Below, one piece after another: positions 7,661 through 15,939 of a stretch of DNA of 64,000 nt. The notes under the pieces are model-generated. The model worked only from the letters and a program-made list of their open reading frames with translations. It ran no database searches and was not told the origin of the DNA. The first letter of the stretch is position 1. Each line of letters starts with the position of its first letter. Origin of the DNA: Brevundimonas intermedia (GTDB lineage: Bacteria > Pseudomonadota > Alphaproteobacteria > Caulobacterales > Caulobacteraceae); assembly GCF_004614235.1 (NCBI RefSeq), contig NZ_SPVH01000006.1, positions 248,001 to 312,000 on the forward strand. Direction: 5' to 3'. The translations under genes and the position numbers were made by a program.

Positions 7661-8710
7661 ATGAACGCCATCACCCCGATCATCCTTCCAGAACGCGCCG
7701 GTCTGCTGACCCCGTCCGCCGCCTACAAGCCGTTCCGCTATCCGTGGGCGTTCGACATGTGGAAGAAGCAGCAGCAGGTCCACTGGATGCCCGAAGAGGT
7801 GCCGCTGGGCGAGGACATCAAGGACTGGGCCTCCACGCTGAACGACGGTGAACGCAACCTGCTGACCCAGATCTTCCGCTTCTTCACCCAGGCGGACATC
7901 GAGGTTCAGGACAACTACATGGAGCGCTACGGCCGGGTCTTCAAACCGACCGAGGTGAAGATGATGCTGGCCGCCTTCGGCAATATGGAGACCATCCATA
8001 TCGCGGCCTACGCCCTGCTGCTCGAAACCATCGGCATGCCCGAGAGCGAGTTCGGGTCCTTCATGGAATACGAGGCCATGCGGGACAAGCACGACTATAT
8101 GGGCAAGTTCGGGGTCGATTCCGACGCCGACATCTGCCGGACCCTGGCCATGTTCGGCGGCTTCTCTGAAGGCGTTCAGCTGTTCGCGTCGTTCGCCATG
8201 CTGATGAACTTCCCGCGCCAGAACAAGATGAAGGGCATGGGCCAGATCGTGTCCTGGTCGGTGCGCGACGAAAGCCTGCACTGCGAAGGCATCATCAAAC
8301 TGTACCACGCCTTCAACAAGGAGACGGGGGCCGTCACCAAGACCGTGGCCGACGACATCGTCGACTGCTGCAAGACGGTGGTGAACATGGAGGACAAGTT
8401 CATCGACCTGGCCTTCGAGATGGGCTCGGTCCAGGGCATGACGCCTGAAGACATCAAGCAATACATCCGCTTCATCGCCGACTGGCGCCTGCGTCAGCTG
8501 AAGCTGCCGGAAGTGTTCGGCGTGAAGGAAAACCCGCTGCCCTGGCTGCAATCGCTGCTGTCGGGCGTCGAACACGCCAACTTCTTCGAGGCCCGCGCCA
8601 CCGAATATTCCAAGGCGGCGACGCAAGGGGACTGGCACGGGGTTGAAGGCGTCTGGACCGAATTCGACCGCATGATGGCGCGTCGCGACATGAGCCTGGT
8701 CGCGGGCTGA
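7661..8710 (+). CDS. nrdB: Ribonucleoside-diphosphate reductase, beta subunit (class Ia)
   Basis: This 349-residue R2 protein makes the tyrosyl radical used by NrdA to reduce ribonucleotides. The diiron ligands and radical site are visible: E110-x2-H113-x3-Y117 (METIHIAAYAL), which copies the spacing of E. coli E115/H118/Y122, and RDESLHCEG for the second Glu and His. The retained Tyr points to a tyrosyl radical rather than a manganese-iron type without Tyr. No ATP-cone is attached. It lies 15 kb from nrdA instead of beside it. The 183-bp upstream gap holds candidate NrdR boxes. Confidence 0.97.
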   Translation: MNAITPIILPERAGLLTPSAAYKPFRYPWAFDMWKKQQQVHWMPEEVPLGEDIKDWASTLNDGERNLLTQIFRFFTQADIEVQDNYMERYGRVFKPTEVKMMLAAFGNMETIHIAAYALLLETIGMPESEFGSFMEYEAMRDKHDYMGKFGVDSDADICRTLAMFGGFSEGVQLFASFAMLMNFPRQNKMKGMGQIVSWSVRDESLHCEGIIKLYHAFNKETGAVTKTVADDIVDCCKTVVNMEDKFIDLAFEMGSVQGMTPEDIKQYIRFIADWRLRQLKLPEVFGVKENPLPWLQSLLSGVEHANFFEARATEYSKAATQGDWHGVEGVWTEFDRMMARRDMSLVAG

Positions 8711-8732
8711 CACTTTCTCCCGCAGGGGCGTA

Positions 8733-8754
8733 AGCTCTCCCGAAAGGGAGAGCT
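8733..8754 (+). promoter_or_regulatory. GAAA-tetraloop hairpin enclosing the ribosome binding site of the next gene
   Basis: A perfect 9-bp stem, AGCTCTCCC / GGGAGAGCT, closes a GAAA loop (a stable GNRA type). The right arm contains GGGAG, the only Shine-Dalgarno-like sequence for the ATG at 8757, which starts 2 bases after the stem. The hairpin could limit initiation on the glutathione transferase message or mark the 3' end of nrdB mRNA. No T-tract follows, so a terminator role is less likely. Confidence 0.6.
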
Positions 8755-8756
8755 AT

Positions 8757-9392
8757 ATGACCGACGAGATCGTCTTCTACACCAATCCCATGTCTCGTGG
8801 ACGGATCGTCCGCTGGATGCTGGAGGAGGTGGGCCAGCCGTATCGCACGGTGGTGGTCGATTACGCGGGAATGAAGTCGCCCGACTATCTGGCGATCAAT
8901 CCGATGGGCAAGGTGCCGGCGATCACGCACGGCGGCGTCGTCGTGACCGAATGCGCGGCCGTTTGCGCCTATCTGGCCGACGCCTTCTCCGACGCCGGTC
9001 TGGCCCCCGCGACGGACGCCCCGTTGCGGGGCCTGTACTATCGCTGGATGTTCTTCGCCGCCGGCCCCGTCGAGGCGGCGGTGACGGCCAAGTCGCTCGG
9101 GCAACTGCCGCCCGCCGAAAAGGCCGCCATGGTCGGCTATGGTTCGTTCGATCAGGTCGTCGACGGCCTGGAGCACGCGCTGGACAGGAACCCGTGGCTG
9201 CTGGGCGAACAGTTCACCGCCGCAGACGTCTATGTCGGCAGCCAGATCGCCTGGGGCCTGATGTTCAAAAGCCTGCCTGCCCGCCCCGCCTTCCAGGCCT
9301 ATGCCGAGCGGATCGCGTCACGGCCGGCGGCCGTCCGTGCGCGAGCGATCGACGACGCCCTGGTCGCCGAGGCGAAGGCTGAGGAGGGCTAA
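8757..9392 (+). CDS. Glutathione S-transferase family protein
   Basis: The 211-residue protein has a thioredoxin-like N-terminal domain starting FYTNPMSRGRIVRWML and containing the cis-Pro motif GKVPAIT and the glutathione-contacting TECAAV. An all-helical C-terminal domain follows with the N-capping block FTAADVYVGSQI. Such enzymes conjugate glutathione to electrophiles or reduce peroxides; the substrate is not predictable. The start follows GGGAG, which lies in a hairpin. It sits 46 bases after nrdB, so it may be read through from it. A second family member is at 52008. Confidence 0.88.
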   Translation: MTDEIVFYTNPMSRGRIVRWMLEEVGQPYRTVVVDYAGMKSPDYLAINPMGKVPAITHGGVVVTECAAVCAYLADAFSDAGLAPATDAPLRGLYYRWMFFAAGPVEAAVTAKSLGQLPPAEKAAMVGYGSFDQVVDGLEHALDRNPWLLGEQFTAADVYVGSQIAWGLMFKSLPARPAFQAYAERIASRPAAVRARAIDDALVAEAKAEEG

Positions 9393-9393
9393 C

Positions 9394-9419
9394 GGCCGGC
9401 CTCGATCATTGCGCCGGCC
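9394..9419. terminator. Candidate convergent terminator hairpin
   Basis: GGCCGGC (9394-9400) and GCCGGCC (9413-9419) pair perfectly around a 12-base loop that contains the stop codon of the minus-strand gene (9406-9408). It begins two bases after the glutathione transferase stop codon. There is no T-tract, so intrinsic termination would be weak. Confidence 0.35.
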
Positions 9420-9903
9420 TGACCCAGGCCGGTCGCGCTGTGCAGGCCTCGCGGAAGCCTGACCGGCACAGTCGCACCTGCTCCTGCCAGGCGGCGTAAT
9501 CGCTGTCGTATTGCGCCTGGCTCGCGCGGGCGCTCTCGGTGGCGGCGCGGGCCTGTTCCTCGCCTTGGCTGACCTCGATCTGATGCCGGGCCAACGCGGC
9601 GTCGTAGTCCAGGCGTGCGGCTTCGTCGGCCTTGTCCGCCAAGGCGTTCTGGGCCGCGATCTCGTCGTTGAGGGCGCGGGTGGTGCGCAGTTCCCCTTCC
9701 GTCTGCTGATCGTCGCTGGCGCGGTGGTAGGCCTCACCCCGCGCCTTCAGCAGGGCGTCACGGGCGGCGGGGTCAGCCGGATCGAGCAGGGCGCGCTGAT
9801 CGCGATAGGGATCGGACGCCGTGGGCGGGGTCGTCTGCGCCTGAGCCGGGCTCGCCAGCGCCGCCGCCAGCATCAGTACGGAGAGGGAAGTGCGAACGAT
9901 CAT
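9406..9903 (-). CDS. Secreted coiled-coil protein, function unknown
   Basis: The 165-residue product has a signal peptide (MIVRTSLSVLMLAAALASPAQAQ) and a long Ala/Glu/Gln-rich helical body (about residues 40-135) that reads as coiled coil. It ends in a small segment with two Cys (VRLCRSGFREACTA) that could form a disulphide. AGGAGA lies 8 bases before the ATG at 9901-9903, which sets the start; the longer frame adds 26 residues upstream of the signal. Periplasmic location is inferred. It resembles the other Ala-rich secreted proteins in this window only in style. Confidence 0.6.
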   Translation of the reverse strand: MIVRTSLSVLMLAAALASPAQAQTTPPTASDPYRDQRALLDPADPAARDALLKARGEAYHRASDDQQTEGELRTTRALNDEIAAQNALADKADEAARLDYDAALARHQIEVSQGEEQARAATESARASQAQYDSDYAAWQEQVRLCRSGFREACTARPAWVRPAQ

Positions 9904-10056
9904 GGACGTGTCTCCTGAATGCGGGCCGCTGTCGGACTGAGCTTGGCCATAAACTGCTCCGATGCAAAACGCCGCAGTCATGGAAAGGTGGCGCGTGGCC
10001 GAGCTTCACGTCATGGTCTCAACCTCCCCGACCGTTTCCGCATCCGAGAAGACTTG

Positions 10057-10320
10057 ATGATCCTCAGCACCTCGTCCGGTGACTTCCCCATTCCCGCCGA
10101 TGTCGCGCGTCAGTTGCCGAACGTGCCGGCCCTGCCCGATACCGCCGCGCCCAACGCCCGACTTCAGATCGAGGATTTCCGCCACTGGCTGGACGCCTCG
10201 CCGGAACACGCCATCGACTACGAGCGGCTGCGACGCTGGCATTTGGTCCAGGACGAACTGGCGGCCCAGGCCAAGGCCGAGAACCGCCCCTTCGTCGTGT
10301 CCGACGACGGACTGGAATAA
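10057..10320 (+). CDS. Small protein with FecR N-terminal-like helix pattern
   Basis: This is an 87-residue soluble protein. The middle, FRHWLDASPEHAIDYERLRR (about residues 40-59), resembles the N-terminal DUF4880 domain of FecR anti-sigma regulators, which has a W-L-x-A-x-P-x-H-A-x-x-Y/F pattern. Here that stretch stands alone, without the membrane helix and periplasmic domain of FecR. The ATG at 10057 overlaps the stop of a 25-codon open frame starting at 9980 (TGATG junction), so translation may be coupled; no strong ribosome binding site is visible. It could be a stand-alone sigma-binding protein or a remnant. No sigma factor is next to it. Confidence 0.5.
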   Translation: MILSTSSGDFPIPADVARQLPNVPALPDTAAPNARLQIEDFRHWLDASPEHAIDYERLRRWHLVQDELAAQAKAENRPFVVSDDGLE

Positions 10321-10326
10321 GGCCTG

Positions 10327-11799
10327 TCAGTCGGGCAGGCGCAGTTCGAACACCGCGCCTGCGCCGTCCGTCTCGATCAGTCGCAGATCGCCGCCGTTCA
10401 GGGCGGCCAGTTCGCGCGAAATGGTCAGACCCAGGCCCGAGCCGTCCGAGCTCTTGGAACTGACGAAGGGTTCGAACAGGCGCTCGGCCAGGCGCGGCGG
10501 AATGCCGGGGCCGTCGTCGGCGATGCGGACGACGCAGAATCCGCCGTCGCCGAAGGCGCTGACGGTGATCGCGCCCTTGCCGCGCCGCTCGGGCGGGCGG
10601 CCGGGATCGGCCTCGATGGCTTGGCGGGCGTTGCGCATCAGATTGACCAGGATGCGATACAGCTGGTCCGGGTCGGCCTCGACGGCGAAGCGCGGCGGCA
10701 GTTGCTTGATCAGGGCCACGCCCTCCGGCTCCAGCCCCGCATCCTCGGCCGCCAGGGTCAGGGCCTTGGTCAGGACCACCCGCGTCTTCTGGGCGGCGGG
10801 CTCTTCGCTGCGGCCGTATTCCAACACATTGCGCGACAGGTTGGCGGCCCGGCTCAGCGCCCGCTCCAGCCGGGGCAGGGCCTTGGCCACCTGGGGGTCG
10901 GCCGAGGTCGCCAGCCGTTCGGACGCCATCTGGGCAGAGGTCAGCATGTTGCGCAGGTCGTGATTGATCTTGGCCACCGCCTCGCCCAGAGCGACCAGGC
11001 GCGCGCGGGAGCGCAGCGAATGGCGCACCTCTTCCTGCATCCGGCTCAGCTCGCGCTCGACCCGGCCGATCTCGTCGTGCCGGTCGGACGGCGCCTCGGC
11101 CTCGCTCTCGGGATCGGCGGCGAACCGTTCCATGGAGCGGGTGACGCGGCGCAGAGGGCGCAGCACCAGAAGCGCCAGACCGCCATAGAGCAGGGCGCCC
11201 GCCGTCAGCGACACCAGCAGGGACACTAAAAGGCTGTTCAGCAGGAAGGCCTTCAGTTCGAGTTTGAGCGGCTGGGCCGGGGTCACGATCTCGATGAAGT
11301 CGCCCGAGCGATAGCGCGGCTTGGCCTGGACCCGCAGCGAGCGATCCGGATGGCCGAAAAGGGTGCGCCAGGGGTCGGTCAGCCGCCCCCAGCTGTCCTG
11401 GCGCCGCAGGTCGATCAGTTCGGGCGCGCGGGGCAGGTTGGGGGCCTGGAGCAGCAGGCGGCGCACCCCCTGTTCGGTCAGGGCCACAGCCTGGACCCCG
11501 CCGATCCGCATCAGTTCGGCGGCGGTGTCGTCCTCGACCGCGCTGTAGGGCAGGGCCTCCACCCCGACCGAGGCCAGTTCGGCGGCCTGGAGCCGGTCGC
11601 GCAGCCAACGCTCGTGGAAGGCGGCCAGGTTCGGCCCCATGATCAGCGCTTCGACGGCCAGGGTGAAGGCGACCGTCAGCAGCAAGAGCCGCGCAGACAG
11701 GCCGTCCGGCGCGCGCGGCGTCAGACGTTCGCGCCACAGGGTCGCCTGTTCCGGCGTTAGGTTCAGCCGTGTGGCGATCCGGTCGAACATGGCGCTCAT
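10327..11799 (-). CDS. HAMP-containing sensor histidine kinase
   Basis: The 490-residue membrane kinase has one helix near residues 35-56, a periplasmic sensor region of about 130 residues, a second helix around 186-212 and a HAMP linker (RPLRRVTRSMERFA). These are followed by an H-box with INHDLRNML (His280) and an ATPase domain with LVNLMRNARQA, ADDGPGIP and DGSGLGLTI. The H-box NHDLRN form is common in kinases of the HPK4 type. Its start overlaps the stop of the TVP38 gene by 4 bases (ATGA), so the two are translationally coupled. No response regulator gene adjoins it. The signal it senses is unknown. Confidence 0.88.
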   Translation of the reverse strand: MSAMFDRIATRLNLTPEQATLWRERLTPRAPDGLSARLLLLTVAFTLAVEALIMGPNLAAFHERWLRDRLQAAELASVGVEALPYSAVEDDTAAELMRIGGVQAVALTEQGVRRLLLQAPNLPRAPELIDLRRQDSWGRLTDPWRTLFGHPDRSLRVQAKPRYRSGDFIEIVTPAQPLKLELKAFLLNSLLVSLLVSLTAGALLYGGLALLVLRPLRRVTRSMERFAADPESEAEAPSDRHDEIGRVERELSRMQEEVRHSLRSRARLVALGEAVAKINHDLRNMLTSAQMASERLATSADPQVAKALPRLERALSRAANLSRNVLEYGRSEEPAAQKTRVVLTKALTLAAEDAGLEPEGVALIKQLPPRFAVEADPDQLYRILVNLMRNARQAIEADPGRPPERRGKGAITVSAFGDGGFCVVRIADDGPGIPPRLAERLFEPFVSSKSSDGSGLGLTISRELAALNGGDLRLIETDGAGAVFELRLPD

Positions 11800-12545
11800 G
11801 CCGGCGCCCCTGCGTTACGTCGCGCGCGGACCATCTGGAACAGCTTGATGCCGATGGGCAGCAGCAGGGACAGGAAGACCACCCCCATCAGCGGCCAGAA
11901 GAACTGTTGCAGCAGCATGGGCAGGTCGGGCCGCACGCCGGCGCGCAGCAGGTCGCCCAGTTGCGAGCCGATCCAGGTGTAGATGAAGGTGGAGGGCAAC
12001 AGGCCGATGAAGGTGGCGATCACATAGGGCCTCAGCGGCACCGCCATCATCCCCGCCGTGGCGTTGACCAGGACGAAGGGCACGCTGGGGATCACGCGCA
12101 GGGTGAACAGGGTGGTGAAGGCGTTGCGGTCGATCCCCTTGGCCAGCCGATCCATGAAACCGGCGTCGGCCTCGAACTTGGCCCGAAGCCAGGTCCCGAT
12201 CGACGTGCGATACACATAATAGATGACGACAGAGCCGATGGTGGCCCCCGTCGCCTGGGCCAGGGCGCCGACATAGGGTCCGAACATCATGCCGCCCAAC
12301 AGGGTCAGAAAGACCGGCCCAGGGATGGTCGAGGCGGTCGCCAGGGCATAGACGGCGATGAAGGCGGCCAGCGCCGTCCACCAGTGTGCGCGCGCATAGG
12401 CCTGAAGGTTCAGCCCATGTTCGCGGATCAGGTCCATCGACAGATAGCGGTTCCAGCCCAGGGCGAAGAAGGCGACCACCAGGCCGGCGATGGCCGCGAG
12501 CGGCAGCAGCCGCAGGCTCCATTCCTTCGCCGTTCGTTTCGCCAT
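11796..12545 (-). CDS. TVP38/TMEM64 (DedA-like) membrane protein
   Basis: The 249-residue protein has about six hydrophobic helices and the family core STIPGPVFLTLLGGMMFG followed by RVIPSVPFVLVNATAGM, the two re-entrant blocks of the TVP38/VTT domain. Members of this superfamily help move lipids across membranes or affect membrane potential; the exact role here is unknown. It is the first gene of a two-gene unit with the histidine kinase. The divergent rpmH promoter lies just upstream. Confidence 0.85.
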   Translation of the reverse strand: MAKRTAKEWSLRLLPLAAIAGLVVAFFALGWNRYLSMDLIREHGLNLQAYARAHWWTALAAFIAVYALATASTIPGPVFLTLLGGMMFGPYVGALAQATGATIGSVVIYYVYRTSIGTWLRAKFEADAGFMDRLAKGIDRNAFTTLFTLRVIPSVPFVLVNATAGMMAVPLRPYVIATFIGLLPSTFIYTWIGSQLGDLLRAGVRPDLPMLLQQFFWPLMGVVFLSLLLPIGIKLFQMVRARRNAGAPA

Positions 12546-12577
12546 CCGTTCATCGTTCCCGAAATGCCGTCCGAGCG

Positions 12578-12606
12578 TTGACTCACGCGGACATGCGACT
12601 TATACG
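12578..12606 (+). promoter_or_regulatory. Candidate promoter of rpmH
   Basis: TTGACT (12578-12583), 17 bases, then TATACG (12601-12606): a good housekeeping-type -35/-10 pair. It lies 66 bases before the rpmH start codon, inside the 126-bp gap to the divergent TVP38 gene. This is pattern matching only. Confidence 0.5.
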
Positions 12607-12671
12607 CCCGCCCTTCCTGCGACGGACGCCTCTTGCCCCGTCGCCCAACCTTTTAACGTCAGGAGCCGACC

Positions 12672-12806
12672 GTGAAGCGGACCTATCAGCCGTCGCGACT
12701 CGTGCGCAAGCGCCGTCACGGCTTCCGCAGCCGGATGGCCACCAAGAACGGCCAGAAGATTGTTGCGCGCCGTCGCGCCAAGGGCCGCAAGCGCCTGACG
12801 GCGTAA
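12672..12806 (+). CDS. rpmH: 50S ribosomal protein L34
   Basis: This is a 44-residue basic protein beginning at GTG (12672) and reading [20 protein letters not shown], then a short Lys/Arg-rich tail ending in RKRLTA. That is the full L34 sequence pattern and length. AGGAG at 12661-12665 lies 7 bases upstream and fixes the GTG start. L34 sits in the large subunit near the exit tunnel. It heads the conserved rpmH-rnpA-yidC-engB order. Confidence 0.97.
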   Translation: MKRTYQPSRLVRKRRHGFRSRMATKNGQKIVARRRAKGRKRLTA

Positions 12807-12837
12807 GCGGCTTTCAGCGTCCGGACCATTTGGACGC

Positions 12838-13254
12838 ATGAGCGACCTTTTACAGATCAAACGTCTGTTGCGGCGGCCCCAGTTTCTGGCGGCCGCCAAA
12901 GGCGTTTCCGAGGCGCGCGGCGCCGTGGTGATTCAGCGTCTGGAGCGCGGCGACGGTTCGCCGCACATCGGCCTGGGCTTCACCGCCACGAAAAAGGTCG
13001 GCGGCGCGGTGGTTCGCAACCGCGCCAAACGCCGTCTGCGCGAGGCCGCACGGGCCATGCTGGCCCAGCACGGCGTGCCCGGCAGCGACTATGTCTTCAT
13101 CGCCCGCATGGGCACGACCGAGCGTGCGTGGGACCGTCTGCTTGACGACGTGAAATCGACGCTTACAAGGCTGGCGACACCGCGACATGATCGGGGGGCG
13201 CCCAAGCCCTCGCACGCCCGCGCCCCATCCGGCCAGGACCGCCAGAATCCATGA
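12838..13254 (+). CDS. rnpA: Ribonuclease P protein component
   Basis: The 138-residue basic protein assists the RNase P RNA in trimming tRNA 5' ends. It begins with the usual RLLRRPQFLAAAKG segment and carries the signature VGGAVVRNRAKRRLREAAR (about residues 54-72). The C-terminal 25 residues (Ala/Pro/Arg-rich) extend past the usual fold. It starts 31 bases after rpmH, and its TGA overlaps the ATG of yidC (ATGA), so the two are coupled. Confidence 0.96.
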   Translation: MSDLLQIKRLLRRPQFLAAAKGVSEARGAVVIQRLERGDGSPHIGLGFTATKKVGGAVVRNRAKRRLREAARAMLAQHGVPGSDYVFIARMGTTERAWDRLLDDVKSTLTRLATPRHDRGAPKPSHARAPSGQDRQNP

Positions 13255-15047
13255 AAAACGAGAACACGCGCAACACGATCATCTTCATCGTGTGCTCGGC
13301 CCTGATCATGGGGATCTATTATTTCGCCGTGCTGCGTCCGCAGGCCGAGCGTCGCGCGGTGCAGCAGCAGGCCCAGGCCGAGCAGTCGCAGACCGCCGAG
13401 AATGCTGCCCAGACGGCGCTGAGCCCGCAGGGGCCGACCTTCGTCACCGACCGCAGCCAGGCGCTTAGCACCGCAGCCCGCGTGCCGATCCAGTCCGGGA
13501 CGTTGAAGGGGTCGCTGTCGCTTCAGGGCGGGCGCATCGACGACCTGTTCCTGACCGACTATCGCGAGGTCCAGGACAAGCCGCAGCCGGTCGAGCTGTT
13601 CCGCCCGCAGGGGATGCAGAACGCCTATTTCGCCCAGTTCGGCTGGACCGGCCCCAACGTCGCCGGCGGCGTGCCCGGACCCAACACCGTCTGGCGCCTG
13701 ACCAACGGGTCGACCCTGACCCCGACCACGCCGATCACCCTGACCTGGGACAACGGCCAGGGTCTGCGCTTCACCCGCGTGATGTCGGTCGATGATCGAT
13801 ACGTCTTCTCGGTTCAGGACACGGTCCAGAACCTGGGCACGCAGGCGATCACCATCGCCCCCTACGGCAGCGTCCAGCGCCAGGGCGTCCCGCCCGCAGC
13901 CGGCTCGTCGCACATCGTCCACGAGGGCGCGATCGGCACCTTCGGCAAGCCGGGCGGCTATCGCACCGAGCAGAAGAAGTACAAGGACTGGCTGAAGGAA
14001 CCCCGCATCGAGAACGCCTCGACGGGCGGCTGGCTGGGCATCACCGACAAATACTGGCTGGCGGCCCTGCTGCCCCCGCAGGACGAGGCGGTCGAAACCG
14101 AATTCCGCGTGCGCGACATCAACGGCGGCCAGCAGCTGGAAGCCAATGTCCTGGGCACGACCCGCACCATCCAGCCGGGCGCGACGGCGACCGAGACCCA
14201 ACGCCTGTTCGCCGGGGTCAAGCGCGCCGAGGTGCTGAAGTCCTATGAGGAAAGCCTGGGCCTGCCGCGCTTCGTCTATGCGATCGACTGGGGCATGTTC
14301 TGGTTCCTGACGCGGCCGATCTTCTGGATCCTGGAAAACGTCTATGGCGTGGTCGGCAGCTTCGGCGTCGCCATTCTGGCCCTGACCGTCATCGTCAAGC
14401 TCGTGATGTTCCCGCTGGCCAACAACGCCTACGCCAGCATGTCCAAGATGCGGAACCTCCAGCCCAAGATGGAGGAGATCAAGAAGAAGTTCAAAGACGA
14501 CCCGCAGAAGCAGCAGCAGGAGACGATGGCCCTGTACCAGAAGGAGAAGATCAATCCGGTCGCGGGTTGCCTTCCTCTGGTGCTGCAGATCCCGGTCTTC
14601 TACGCCCTGTACAAGGTGCTGACGGTGACCATCGAAATGCGCCACCAGCCGTTCCTGGGCTTCATCAACGACCTTTCGGCGCGCGATCCGTCGTCGATCT
14701 GGAACCTGTTCGGCCTGATCCCGTGGGATCCGTCGATGGCGCCGCTGATCGGCGGCCTGCTGGCCGGCCCGCTGCACCTGGGCCTGCTGGCCATCGCCTA
14801 CGGCCTGACCATGTGGCTGCAGACGGCGATGAACCCGCCGGCGACCGATCCGATCCAGCGTCAGATCTTCCAGTTCATGCCGCTGCTGTTTACCTTCATC
14901 ATGGCGCCGTTCGCGGCCGGCCTGCTGATCTACTGGGCCTGGTCCAACGTCCTGACCATCCTGCAGCAGTACATCATCATGCACCGCTACAAGGCCGAGA
15001 ACCCGATCGACACCTTCTTCGCCCGGTTCAAGAAGTCACCGGCGTGA
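13251..15047 (+). CDS. yidC: Membrane protein insertase YidC
   Basis: The 598-residue protein inserts and folds inner membrane proteins with or without SecYEG. It has an N-terminal membrane anchor ([19 protein letters not shown]), a large periplasmic beta domain (about residues 60-340), then five membrane helices. Between the second and third helices is the basic cytoplasmic loop [42 protein letters not shown] is the conserved central region, and the C-terminus ends with the last helix and a short basic tail. It overlaps rnpA at its start and engB at its end (GTGA), giving a tight operon. Confidence 0.97.
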   Translation: MKNENTRNTIIFIVCSALIMGIYYFAVLRPQAERRAVQQQAQAEQSQTAENAAQTALSPQGPTFVTDRSQALSTAARVPIQSGTLKGSLSLQGGRIDDLFLTDYREVQDKPQPVELFRPQGMQNAYFAQFGWTGPNVAGGVPGPNTVWRLTNGSTLTPTTPITLTWDNGQGLRFTRVMSVDDRYVFSVQDTVQNLGTQAITIAPYGSVQRQGVPPAAGSSHIVHEGAIGTFGKPGGYRTEQKKYKDWLKEPRIENASTGGWLGITDKYWLAALLPPQDEAVETEFRVRDINGGQQLEANVLGTTRTIQPGATATETQRLFAGVKRAEVLKSYEESLGLPRFVYAIDWGMFWFLTRPIFWILENVYGVVGSFGVAILALTVIVKLVMFPLANNAYASMSKMRNLQPKMEEIKKKFKDDPQKQQQETMALYQKEKINPVAGCLPLVLQIPVFYALYKVLTVTIEMRHQPFLGFINDLSARDPSSIWNLFGLIPWDPSMAPLIGGLLAGPLHLGLLAIAYGLTMWLQTAMNPPATDPIQRQIFQFMPLLFTFIMAPFAAGLLIYWAWSNVLTILQQYIIMHRYKAENPIDTFFARFKKSPA

Positions 15048-15697
15048 TCGACGAAACCGAGTTCACGCCCGAGGAAATCGAGGCCGCTCGCGTCCTGTTC
15101 GCGCGGCCCGCGACCTTCATCATGGGCGCGGCCAAGATCGAGCAGCTGCCCGAGCCGAACCTGCCCGAGATCGCCTTCGCCGGCCGCTCCAACGTCGGCA
15201 AGTCCAGCCTGATCAACGGCCTGGTCGGGATGCACAAACTGGCCCGCGCTTCGAACGAGCCGGGCCGGACGCGCGAGGTCAACTTCTTCGACCTGGACGG
15301 CCGGATGCGTCTGGTCGACCTGCCCGGCTACGGCTGGGCCAAGGCGTCCAAGACCACGGTCAAGAAGTTCCAGGACCTGGGCCGCGACTATCTGCGCGGC
15401 CGGGTGACGCTGAAGCGGGTCTATCTGCTGATCGACAGCCGTCACGGTTTGAAGAGCGTGGACAAGGAGGCGCTGGACGCCCTGGACCTGGCCGCCGTCA
15501 GCTATCAGATCGTCCTGACCAAGGCCGACAAGCTGAAGAAGGGCGAGGGCGAGGTCGTTCAGGAAGCCACGCTGAAAGCCATCTCCAAACGTCCCGCCGC
15601 CTTCCCGGTGGTTCTGCTGACCTCGTCGGAAAAAGGCCTGGGCCTGCCCGAACTGCGCGCCGAAATCATGCGCACCACGGGCGCGACGCTGGATTAA
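15044..15697 (+). CDS. engB: Ribosome biogenesis GTP-binding protein EngB/YihA/YsxC
   Basis: The 217-residue GTPase shows the P-loop [12 protein letters not shown], the G2 Thr in [10 protein letters not shown], the G3 [11 protein letters not shown], the G4 TKAD and the G5 TSSEKG. EngB acts late in large-subunit assembly. I chose the GTG at 15044-15046, which overlaps the yidC stop (GTGA), because it gives the usual family length; any earlier in-frame reading runs antiparallel to the yidC sense. A repeat element starts 7 bases after the stop. In Caulobacter-type genomes this gene follows yidC, as here. Confidence 0.95.
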   Translation: MIDETEFTPEEIEAARVLFARPATFIMGAAKIEQLPEPNLPEIAFAGRSNVGKSSLINGLVGMHKLARASNEPGRTREVNFFDLDGRMRLVDLPGYGWAKASKTTVKKFQDLGRDYLRGRVTLKRVYLLIDSRHGLKSVDKEALDALDLAAVSYQIVLTKADKLKKGEGEVVQEATLKAISKRPAAFPVVLLTSSEKGLGLPELRAEIMRTTGATLD

Positions 15698-15703
15698 CTC
15701 CTC

Positions 15704-15869
15704 TCGTCATCCTCCGGCGAGCGTAGCGAGACCGGGGGAGCCAGCGGCGCCGAAGGCGATGTTTCTGCTGCGCCATTCCTAGACCGCGTTCGCGACAGGT
15801 TCGCGCTCACGCGCGTCGCTGGGTCCCCCGGTCTGCGCCGCGAAGACGCGGCTTGCCGGAGGATGACGA
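15704..15869. repeat. 166-bp intergenic element with 15-bp terminal inverted repeats
   Basis: The ends TCGTCATCCTCCGGC (15704-15718) and GCCGGAGGATGACGA (15855-15869) are perfect inverted repeats, and an inner pair GACCGGGGGA (15730) / TCCCCCGGTC (15824) continues the fold. No coding potential. Its sequence differs from the CTCC/GGAG family at 2285, 47108 and 63858, so it is a second element type. It lies between convergent engB and the M16 protease gene. Confidence 0.7.
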
Positions 15870-15888
15870 ATGATAAACAGACACGAAA

Positions 15889-15916
15889 AAGGCCCGGAGA
15901 TCGCTCTCCGGGCCTT
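15889..15916 (-). terminator. Rho-independent terminator of the M16 protease gene
   Basis: AAGGCCCGGAGA and TCTCCGGGCCTT form a perfect 12-bp stem with loop TCGC, followed on the minus strand by a T-run (TTTTTCGTG). It lies 24 bases after the M16 gene stop. Confidence 0.85.
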
Positions 15917-15939
15917 CGTCGTTCTAAGCTGTCGTCGCC

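Noticed and set aside
9980..10057. 25-codon open frame ending in a TGATG overlap with the FecR-N-like gene
   Set aside because: Possible leader peptide, but it has no clear ribosome binding site and no known pattern; kept only as a remark.
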